Part shown: positions 31,825-38,824 of the stretch, in pieces
How the letters are laid out: every line of letters starts with the position of its first letter
Numbering within the stretch: position 1 is the first letter of the stretch
Program-made: the position numbers and the translations under genes
Notes under the pieces: generated by a model
Databases searched by the model: none
The model's input: the letters and a program-made list of their open reading frames with translations, nothing else
Told to the model about the DNA's origin: nothing
IMG/VR virus record: IMGVR_UViG_3300039190_000131
Span: 1-38,824 of that record
Direction: 5' to 3' (one strand)
DNA from: a virus
DNA: 38,824 bases

Positions 31825-33588
31825 TTGTACCACTACCTCACAAGAGCAGTCAAGAAGCGGATCATGGAGACGCTTCGCTTCTGCTTCGATGCCAACCCCC
31901 GGCATCGGGACGTGGTTAAGCACATTCGAGAGAAGTACGAGTTCTCAGAGCGGCCCCAGAAAGGGATCGTCGTTCAGAGTGCTAGTGCTACTCCGAGGTC
32001 CCTGTCGGCTGACAATTACATGGGGACCCTCTACTCTCACGTGATGCTGGCACAGGTAGACTCCCATCGTGGTGCGTCTATTGAGTGGGTACGAGAGGAC
32101 GATAGGGCTATCCGAGATAATGGTGGCGCTTTCCCTACAGAGCCGGGCGTCTACTATATCCAGATCGAGGATATTACGCCCCAAGGCGACGTACCTGAGT
32201 TCCAGTTCTGGGTTGACCCTCTACTTACAGAGTATGACGAGCCTGTGATCACCTTTGACACAGGCACCGAGACGAACGCTATTCTAGCGCACGCTCCTGT
32301 TCTAGAGGACTCTGTAAACCTCTATCACTACCCGGACGCCCTACTCTTCGAGGGAACGGCCCTCACCTTTAGGGCGGCACAGAGCCTCTACATCGGAGGG
32401 TCTGAGACCGATCTACTTCTGGGCCACGAGGAAGGATACGTATCCGTCTCCACTCAAACGCAATCAGGACCGTTCACGATCCAGTCTACGACCAACACGC
32501 TAGAGCTGGAAATCAACGGGACCCCTATCACTGTGACTCTGCCTACAGGGAACCTTCTAGCAGACGAGGTGATGGACGAGATCGTAGCAGAAGCAATGTC
32601 AGAGAGTATTGACGGGACTACCTATTCCGTGAGTGTAAGCTCGAATGCCGTGACTATCGAAGCGGATCAGAGCCTACAGGTTGGTACAGGGTCTGCGAAC
32701 ACACCGCTGGGACTTAGCAGCGGCTACGTAGCTCCCGAAGTCACGGGGCTCATGGTGCAGCCGCATGTACCTGCGGACGCCACCTTTCAAGCGGTAGTTG
32801 ACGGCACCACACACCAGTTCACCCTGCTATCAGGAAATAGAGAAGTAGACTCTATCGCCCTAGAAATAGAGCAGGCGTTTTCGGCCACCTCTCTAACGGT
32901 CGATACAGCGCCGGGCGGCGACTATAGCTTGGACCCGGCTACAGGGGAGATCACTTTTCTCCACGACTTCGAGCCGGGCACGAAGATTACAGCGGACTAT
33001 AAGTACCCGGATGATTCCCAAGGTCCTTTCCCTATCGGCGGGGGTGAAGTCTCAAATAGCGAGGCCATTCCGGGCGTAGTCATTGCCTTCGGTACCCATC
33101 TGGAGGACGGTGACGTGATGGCGATCGTCGTAGAGGAGGAACGCTCCGATGTGTCTGACGTGTATGGGGGCAAGTTCGATATGTCGCTCGACTTCGACAT
33201 TATCGCACGTGACTCGATGACACGAAGCGAAATGGTAGACCTCATTATTATGTACCTGTGGCAGTGGCGACGTGAGAGGTTGGCCGAAGAAGGGATCATT
33301 ATCGAGAGCGTCTCGATGGGTGGTGAGTCTGAGGAACCTTACGATGATACAGGTGACGACTACTACTATCTATCGAGCATCTCCCTTTCCCTGATGACGG
33401 ATTGGGAGATCCACATAGCCAAGCCACTTCATATCAGACGCATCACGCCTACCACGTACGACTATGATGCCCGTATGGCAGAGCGCAGCTATATGGAAGA
33501 GCGGCCTGATCTCTTCCTTACATCTGAGATGGACCTATCGCAGGTCTATTTGGTGGATGGCAAGGGTGGGATCGAGCGTATCCGCTAA
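31825..33588 (+). CDS. Beta-modular virion structural protein, 587 aa
   Basis: The N-terminal 60 residues are helical (ITETLRF-type start, then RHRDVVKHIREKYEFSERPQ). A beta region with GVYYIQIEDITPQGDVPEFQ follows. A module at about 210-310 (GPFTIQSTTNTLELEINGTP, ending GSANTPLGLSSGYV) clearly matches one in the tail sheath (GPYEIVAGTNDVLSLEVDGD, ending GSANSTLGFLAGQ). The last 200 residues (MAIVVEEERSDVSDVYGGKF; DLIIMYLWQWRRERLAEEGI) form a different, alpha/beta domain. A head-tail or tail-terminator-linked structural role is likely but not proven. It starts at TTG 31825 after AGGG; ATG 31864 is an alternative. Confidence 0.6.
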   Translation: MYHYLTRAVKKRIMETLRFCFDANPRHRDVVKHIREKYEFSERPQKGIVVQSASATPRSLSADNYMGTLYSHVMLAQVDSHRGASIEWVREDDRAIRDNGGAFPTEPGVYYIQIEDITPQGDVPEFQFWVDPLLTEYDEPVITFDTGTETNAILAHAPVLEDSVNLYHYPDALLFEGTALTFRAAQSLYIGGSETDLLLGHEEGYVSVSTQTQSGPFTIQSTTNTLELEINGTPITVTLPTGNLLADEVMDEIVAEAMSESIDGTTYSVSVSSNAVTIEADQSLQVGTGSANTPLGLSSGYVAPEVTGLMVQPHVPADATFQAVVDGTTHQFTLLSGNREVDSIALEIEQAFSATSLTVDTAPGGDYSLDPATGEITFLHDFEPGTKITADYKYPDDSQGPFPIGGGEVSNSEAIPGVVIAFGTHLEDGDVMAIVVEEERSDVSDVYGGKFDMSLDFDIIARDSMTRSEMVDLIIMYLWQWRRERLAEEGIIIESVSMGGESEEPYDDTGDDYYYLSSISLSLMTDWEIHIAKPLHIRRITPTTYDYDARMAERSYMEERPDLFLTSEMDLSQVYLVDGKGGIERIR

Positions 33589-33628
33589 AGTGTTTATATC
33601 TGTCTAAGGGTAGTCAAGGAGGTATGTA

Positions 33629-34087
33629 GTGGCAGTTTTTGAATATGAATGTGGTAGTTGTGGCCTTCGGAAGGAGAAACTTTTTCGGAGCGAGCCCCCG
33701 GACCATATTGAGTGTCCTGCCTGTAGCAAGGAAGCCCGACGTATGTTGTCGGACTTCGGTTTTCAGTTTGCTGACGGGAAGGTGCTGGGTAATACCGGAG
33801 TAGACTCACTGGATAACGATCACGATAAAGCAATTGGTCGTGATGCAAAAACCCGGTGGGAGTACGTCAAAGATCGGAATTCGCGGAAGAGAAAGATTCA
33901 GCGAGAGGTCGCTGGCAAAGATGGTGAGGCTAAAGTTCCTCTTCAGCTCAACCAAGACGGGGAATATGAGCCTTTGCCTGAATCTGGACTAGATCGCTTT
34001 AGGAAGCTCCACACTGAGTACGATCAGATGCTTACTGAGCATCGTAAGGAGCGGCGTGAAGCGGATAAGACCGGACAAGAGGAATGA
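33629..34087 (+). CDS. FmdB-like zinc-ribbon protein (second of two)
   Basis: MAVFEYECGSCGLRKEKLFR with C8-x2-C11 and HIECPACSKEARRMLSDFGF with a second C-x2-C is an FmdB-type zinc ribbon. A charged helical tail (TRWEYVKDRNSRKRKIQREV; RKLHTEYDQMLTEHRKERRE) follows. The architecture parallels the gene at 14232, including FGFQFADGK in place of GVQFCFKGD, so the two are likely paralogues. GTG start with a full AAGGAGG 6 bases upstream. It precedes the tail sheath. Confidence 0.7.
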   Translation: MAVFEYECGSCGLRKEKLFRSEPPDHIECPACSKEARRMLSDFGFQFADGKVLGNTGVDSLDNDHDKAIGRDAKTRWEYVKDRNSRKRKIQREVAGKDGEAKVPLQLNQDGEYEPLPESGLDRFRKLHTEYDQMLTEHRKERREADKTGQEE

Positions 34088-34163
34088 CCCTCGATATTGT
34101 ATTGATATTCGCAGTCACTGACATACCCGCATGTCTTTTATGCTAACGTAGGTGAGGTTTGCC

Positions 34164-37100
34164 GTGGCAAATGGCCCATTTGAAAGTTACGCTCCTCCCG
34201 GAGTCTACACAAGAACTCAAGTAGAACGGGACACGTCGGGACCGCCGACTGGCAACCGCATCCCTGTTCTCGTAGGTGTAGGCCGGGAGACGCTCTCGCA
34301 GAGTGAATTGGAACTGGTACGTGGATCTTCTGGATCTGTGGACCAGCGAATCGTCGATGAAGACGTGAATGAACGCTTCATTCTAGACGACTCCAATCCC
34401 TCCAATCCAGTCCTTGGTTCTAAGGACGGAGAGGTTGCCAAATTCCAAGTTCAAAACTATCCGCTCGTAACCGGCAACGGACGTGGTGCTGTCACCAATG
34501 ATCCGCAGCAGGTTACTGTAACTGTTGACGGGGCTCTTGTACAGCCTGCCGCCGTTGATGGTTCACGTGGTGTTATCACCCTTCAGGTAGCCCCTGCCGA
34601 AGATGCAGAGGTGCGGGCCACGTACTTCTTCAACCGTACCGACACACAGGCCGAAGATGACCTGTCTGGTCAGGTTACGGACGAGAAGGCCCTTCTTCTG
34701 GGCGCTATCACTGGCCCCTACGAGATTGTGGCGGGCACGAACGATGTGCTGTCCCTCGAAGTAGATGGGGATTCGGTAACGGTCGATCTTACGGCTGGAG
34801 CCGTACGTACGGCTGCCAACATTGTCAGTGACATTACAGCCGCAGCCATCGTAGGCTTGACTGCTAGTGTCGATACTGACAACCAAGGTAACGATCGAGT
34901 CCAGCTCGAAGCTGATGCCTCTTTGGCTATCCTCAGTGGATCGGCTAACTCGACGCTTGGCTTTCTGGCGGGACAGAAGAGCAACCGCAACCGTGTGTTC
35001 CACACTTTTCAGAGCCCGCTTGTTACCGGTGACAATGGTGGCGTGATCACTACAGATCCCGCTGACGTTACGGTATTCGTGGATGGCACTCAGGTAGTGC
35101 CTTCGGAAGTAGACGGAACCAATGGTTCGGTGACTCTAGCTCAGGCCCCGGCAGTCGGAGCTAAAGTAGTTGTACGTTACTACTACAACACATGGCAGGA
35201 TACCTTCGACCACCTCCCGAATACGGGAATCCGTCGTGTCCACCGTGTGGGTATCAGCCCCGGACGTACGGACTACATTGAAGGTCAAGACTATGTGGTA
35301 GATTCCAATGGCCGTATCCTCTGGGGATCGGCTGCTACGGTTGAGTCCGGCCAGCACACTGGCGGCGCAGAGTTCTTCGACGATACACAGATCAGCACCA
35401 CGCTGGTCGACAATCGTATGTACTTTGAAGAGGTAGAGCGCTTTGTGAATCGCTCGACCACGCCCGCTCAGGTTTCCAATAACACGGTGGTTCTCTCGAA
35501 CATGCCAACGATTGGTAATGGCCGGAGCACCACGCTGGATTCCGACCTCTACGGTAGCCTCTCAAGCAACCGTGCCGGTGTTCTCACACACCGCCCGGAG
35601 CTAGTGAAGGTCTATCATGGTGTGACAGAGGTTGACGCTCAGGCGGCAGGCCCTGTTGAAGTGGTAGACGTAGATCCTGCGACCCGCAAAGTAACGGTTG
35701 CAGAAGAGATCCCGGCCAATCATAAGGTCTGGGCTACCTACTGGTACAACAGGCTTCAAGACGACACTCTTACCTTCTCAGTGCTATCGGCCTCCACGGC
35801 TACTAGTGCTGGGCAGTATGAGGTCAACAGCTCGCTACTTGGTGAGTCCCTGTACGACGTAAGGTTCGGTACCAAGAGTAACACCTCCTTCACGGTACAG
35901 TGGCCCTCCGGTGTGGAGTCGAGCCCTGATGCCTTTGTGACGGGAACCGATGGTGTAGACGAGACGGTGACGGTCACGTTCACCAGCCTTGCTGCTCAGG
36001 CGGCTGTATTCGTTAACTCCGAGGTAGGTCCGTACGACCTGTATTCCGGGGCAAGTGATACGCTTGATCTTGACGTGGACGGTAATTCAATGTCCATCAC
36101 CCTCAGTGGTGATGCCATTAACCAGCCTGCGGAGCTTACAGGTGACGCCCTTGTGGAAGCCGGGCTAGATTCCCTCGACGCCGCAACAACTGCGGACTTT
36201 GAGGTGTCTGTCAACGGCGTAGAGTTCACGGTGGATCTTACTGGAGTGACCTTCGTGGACACTTCTGTTACCACAGACTGTGCTACCACGTTGGCCGCAG
36301 CCATTGATACCGTGATTACAGCGGAGGGTGCTGCAACTGCAAACGGCTCTCAGCTAGTAATCACGTCTAACGACGATGGACCCAATAGCAGCGTCGAGAT
36401 TCTCGATGGAAACGCTAATGAGTGGGTTGGTTTTGAGGAAGGCGATGCTGCCTCTCAGCACCGTCCCGATGCTGCCGATATTGCAGCCGGTCTTAACGCC
36501 GATGGTACTTTCGGCCCCGCTGCTACAGCGGATACCGTAACGGTTGCTGGGGAAGGTACATACCTTCGTATCACCAGCGATACCACGGGATCAAGCAGCA
36601 CGCTGGCGTTCACGGGCGGTAATGCACTGAACGACACAGGCCTTGGTATCGAAGCCGGTGATGGTGCGACGGGAACGGACGCATCTGACGGCTTCAACGT
36701 AACCTCCAGCCGCAATGACGGCCTTGGTTCCTCTGGTTCCGGCGTTGTAGGACAGACCTACACCGATGATCAGACGGGCCTTCGCTTCACGGTGCTGGAG
36801 CCTACCACCGGTGACTACCCGGATGCTGAGAGCTTCACGCTTGATGTTACGGACACGTTCACCACAGGCAATGCCGTTGTGGTGCGCTCTGTACCCGGCC
36901 TAGAGGTTACGGTTGACAACACCACTGACGTGGGCGTTGGAGATACAGCTCTGGTCAAGACCTACAACAAGAGCGGCGAAGAGCCGGGCATTGGTGATTT
37001 CTACTATATCACCTACGAGTACGAGAAGTCTGACTTCTCCACTCGCCTGTTCACTCGCTTCCGGGACATTCAGCGTAACTACGGTGAGCTGAGCCCGAAT

Positions 37101-38039
37101 AACCCGCTGACGATGGCCTCCTACCTCGCTATTCTTAACGGAGCGGTGATCGTAGGTTGCAAGCAGGTTCTTAAAGAGCCGGGCTTCAATCAAGCCACGT
37201 CGCAGTCCTACCTCGACGCTCTAGAAGAGCTGGGCAAGCCGCTGACTGCAGGCAATACCCCGGACCTCTTGGTGCCGCTCACGTCTGATCCCGATGTTAT
37301 GGGCGCTTACGTAAGGCATTCTGAGATCCAGTCGAGCCAGCGGTTCCGTCAGGAACGTCGCTGCATCTTCGGTGTCTCTTCGGGTACACGCCCAGAAGAG
37401 GCTAAGGAGATCGCAGAGGGACTTGGTAGCTCACGAGCTATTCTGGCCTACCCGGACAGCGCAATCGTCTCACTGACGAACGAGGCCGGTCAGGAAGAGA
37501 GCTTCATCGTAGACGGTACTTATATCGCAGCCGCCCTCGCAGGTGTGCTGGTAAGTCCGCAGTTCGATGTGGCTACTCCGCTCACTCGCCGTCGTCTCAC
37601 AGGATTCCGTCGCCTCAATCGGGCAATGGATTCCGTCGAGATGAACCAGCTTGCTGTGTCCGGCGTTACGGTCCTCGAAGATAAGGGTACGTTCCTGCAA
37701 GTGCGTGACGGTCTGACAACAGACGTGTCCACTCGCTTCACGAGCACACCCTCCATTGTTGCTATTCAGGACCACGTAGAGCAGCAAAGCCGGAACTCTC
37801 TGGATCGGTTCATCGGGCTAAAGCATATCACGTCGCGTGCTCAGGACGTAGAGCTTGCCCTCACCGGCCTTCTCAACTCGCTCAAAGAGCAGCAGATCAT
37901 TGCTGACTTCAAGGGCGTACGAGCTGAGCCTGACCCGGACGACCCTACGACTCTGCGAGTGACGGCGTTCTACGCTCCGATCTTCCCGCTCAAGTACATT
38001 CCCATCATGTACCAGATCGGAAGCACTAGCTCACTATAA
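34164..38039 (+). CDS. Tail sheath protein, exceptionally long (1291 aa)
   Basis: The ends identify a contractile tail sheath: FESYAPPGVYTRTQ at the N-terminus, and at the C-terminus EESFIVDGTYIAAALAGVLV, TPLTRRRLTGFRRLNRAMDS, VLEDKGTFLQVRDGLTT and FYAPIFPLKYIPIMYQIG. Sheaths are usually some 400-900 residues. Here about 800 residues of beta modules lie between: Ig-like copies near 70-165, 275-350 and 415-535 (VTVTVDGALVQPAAVDGSRG; VTVFVDGTQVVPSEVDGTNG), and 'GPY..tLdlDVDG'-type copies near 182-272 and from about 620. They would decorate the tail exterior. I start at GTG 34164 because GAGG lies 6 bases upstream; an in-frame GTG four codons earlier is possible. Confidence 0.88.
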   Translation: MANGPFESYAPPGVYTRTQVERDTSGPPTGNRIPVLVGVGRETLSQSELELVRGSSGSVDQRIVDEDVNERFILDDSNPSNPVLGSKDGEVAKFQVQNYPLVTGNGRGAVTNDPQQVTVTVDGALVQPAAVDGSRGVITLQVAPAEDAEVRATYFFNRTDTQAEDDLSGQVTDEKALLLGAITGPYEIVAGTNDVLSLEVDGDSVTVDLTAGAVRTAANIVSDITAAAIVGLTASVDTDNQGNDRVQLEADASLAILSGSANSTLGFLAGQKSNRNRVFHTFQSPLVTGDNGGVITTDPADVTVFVDGTQVVPSEVDGTNGSVTLAQAPAVGAKVVVRYYYNTWQDTFDHLPNTGIRRVHRVGISPGRTDYIEGQDYVVDSNGRILWGSAATVESGQHTGGAEFFDDTQISTTLVDNRMYFEEVERFVNRSTTPAQVSNNTVVLSNMPTIGNGRSTTLDSDLYGSLSSNRAGVLTHRPELVKVYHGVTEVDAQAAGPVEVVDVDPATRKVTVAEEIPANHKVWATYWYNRLQDDTLTFSVLSASTATSAGQYEVNSSLLGESLYDVRFGTKSNTSFTVQWPSGVESSPDAFVTGTDGVDETVTVTFTSLAAQAAVFVNSEVGPYDLYSGASDTLDLDVDGNSMSITLSGDAINQPAELTGDALVEAGLDSLDAATTADFEVSVNGVEFTVDLTGVTFVDTSVTTDCATTLAAAIDTVITAEGAATANGSQLVITSNDDGPNSSVEILDGNANEWVGFEEGDAASQHRPDAADIAAGLNADGTFGPAATADTVTVAGEGTYLRITSDTTGSSSTLAFTGGNALNDTGLGIEAGDGATGTDASDGFNVTSSRNDGLGSSGSGVVGQTYTDDQTGLRFTVLEPTTGDYPDAESFTLDVTDTFTTGNAVVVRSVPGLEVTVDNTTDVGVGDTALVKTYNKSGEEPGIGDFYYITYEYEKSDFSTRLFTRFRDIQRNYGELSPNNPLTMASYLAILNGAVIVGCKQVLKEPGFNQATSQSYLDALEELGKPLTAGNTPDLLVPLTSDPDVMGAYVRHSEIQSSQRFRQERRCIFGVSSGTRPEEAKEIAEGLGSSRAILAYPDSAIVSLTNEAGQEESFIVDGTYIAAALAGVLVSPQFDVATPLTRRRLTGFRRLNRAMDSVEMNQLAVSGVTVLEDKGTFLQVRDGLTTDVSTRFTSTPSIVAIQDHVEQQSRNSLDRFIGLKHITSRAQDVELALTGLLNSLKEQQIIADFKGVRAEPDPDDPTTLRVTAFYAPIFPLKYIPIMYQIGSTSSL

Positions 38040-38050
38040 TAGATAGAGAT

Positions 38051-38086
38051 GGGGGCCATAAGGCCCCCTCAACTTGTAATTTTTAG
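38051..38086 (+). terminator. Probable terminator after the sheath gene
   Basis: GGGGGCC (38051-38057) pairs with GGCCCCC (38062-38068) over loop ATAA. A T-rich stretch ending ATTTTT follows after a short spacer (38069-38085). The delayed U-run makes it a weaker terminator than others here. Confidence 0.55.
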
Positions 38087-38106
38087 ACACTAGAAGGTGC
38101 CCTGTT

Positions 38107-38824
38107 ATGACTGATCTACGCAAAGCCATCATCAAGCTCGCCTATGACAATCCTGAGATCCGAGAGGACCTCGTACCTCTGCTCTCCGAGATGGTGAGCG
38201 AAGGTCGTTTTGAGGAAGGCAAGCCCGCCGATCCTACCGAGAATATGACGGAGGAAGAGGCTGCCGAATGGGAGCTTATGAATGAGAAGTACAAGGACAA
38301 GTTCAAAGACGAGGAGAAGGAAGCGTCTCTGCACGACAACCTTGTGCGTCTTGCTTACGAGAACCCAGAGCTTCGTGACGACCTCGTGCCCCTTCTCCGG
38401 GATGCGGGCAACAAAGACACCTTCAAAATCGCAGAATTCCCCCACGAGGGTTACGCTATGAGACGCACCGAAACGCACAGACGCCGCTTTGCCTTCGACA
38501 CCTCCGACGCCGAGGACCACTTGGCCGGTTGGGACCGAGACGGCACCCGTCAGCACATCCCTGGATTCCTCACCTGGGCTTGGGATATGAGAAAGGAAAC
38601 CCTCAAGGATCTTGATCGTAGAAATTACGGGGCCATCGCTGAGGAGTTGGCGTACAGCGCGAAACAGGATCCCGCCTATCGGGATGAGTCCTATGCGGAT
38701 CTTGAAGCTGGGTTCGTCGACTATCTCAAAAACTGGCGCACCGAACTCCTTGAGGCCCTTGATGAGAGTCTTTCCGACAGGAACGCGTCGAGCCGAAACC
38801 GGCAGGCCGACGGATCCACATTCA
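38107..38824 (+). CDS. Protein with two tandem module copies (3' end beyond window)
   Basis: 239 codons are visible and open to the edge. Residues 1-30 (MTDLRKAIIKLAYDNPEIRE, then DLVPLLSEM) are subtype-2 of the recurrent module. After an acidic linker, E-K-E-A-S precedes a second copy (LHDNLVRLAYENPELRDDLV, then PLLRDAG). The following region (RRFAFDTSDAEDHLAGWDRD; IPGFLTWAWDMRKETLKDLD) is unrecognised and helical. KEAS before copy two is identical to the scaffold's repeated signature. AAGG lies ahead of the ATG. Confidence 0.68.
   Translation, partial: MTDLRKAIIKLAYDNPEIREDLVPLLSEMVSEGRFEEGKPADPTENMTEEEAAEWELMNEKYKDKFKDEEKEASLHDNLVRLAYENPELRDDLVPLLRDAGNKDTFKIAEFPHEGYAMRRTETHRRRFAFDTSDAEDHLAGWDRDGTRQHIPGFLTWAWDMRKETLKDLDRRNYGAIAEELAYSAKQDPAYRDESYADLEAGFVDYLKNWRTELLEALDESLSDRNASSRNRQADGSTF

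Noticed and set aside
34088-34163. Possible terminator GACAT...ATGTC with TTTTAT before the sheath gene
   Set aside because: The stem has only five base pairs and the gap is short; not enough to call.

Overview
The window is a 38.8 kb piece of a tailed-phage genome with a contractile tail (myovirus-like), moderately GC-rich, with densely packed genes and strong AGGAG-type ribosome binding sites. It carries a prohead protease, an acidic scaffold, a decoration-type protein, a major capsid protein, neck/connector-type proteins, several large beta-rich virion proteins and a tail sheath. I see no integrase, terminase proper, tRNA or CRISPR. The host cannot be told from the sequence. Tape measure, tube and baseplate genes must lie outside the window.

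Layout. (1) 80-4884: capsid module (protease, K/E/D-rich scaffold, decoration-like protein, major capsid protein), with a hairpin ahead of each of the last three genes and a strong terminator at the end. (2) 4977-9723: accessory region. One tagged protein gene, three unknown + strand genes, then a four-gene minus-strand cassette (7127-9295) between a bidirectional terminator and a divergent intergenic region. (3) 9744-21157: a long + strand series of mostly unrecognised, probably virion-related genes, including a SWIM-type zinc protein, an FmdB-like zinc ribbon, a DUF5659-like protein, a probable neck protein and two genes broken by one-base shifts in homopolymers. (4) 21229-26898: beta-rich structural protein, HK97-gp10-like protein and a tRNA-nucleotidyltransferase-like enzyme with a ParB-like C-terminus. 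(5) 26962-31811: selfish-element hotspot with an HTH gene, a Vsr-like homing endonuclease and an actin-like ATPase interrupted by a complete LAGLIDADG intein. (6) 31825-38824: a beta-modular structural protein, a second FmdB-like protein, an exceptionally long tail sheath and a tagged protein cut by the window edge.

The most notable signal is a recurrent amphipathic module of about 30 residues (core LIKLG-x2-N-x2-LRPHIRPILAEL) that begins at least six otherwise different proteins and lies internally, behind its own SD-GTG start, in two of them. In nearly every copy it is followed at the same distance by [KR]-x-A-[G/A/S/Q/Y]. The same K-x-A-[S/G] signature recurs through the scaffold, in the protease itself and near the N-terminus of the capsid protein. 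I infer a T4-like system in which the module targets cargo proteins into the prohead and the phage protease then removes it. This is an inference from sequence pattern only, and it is testable.
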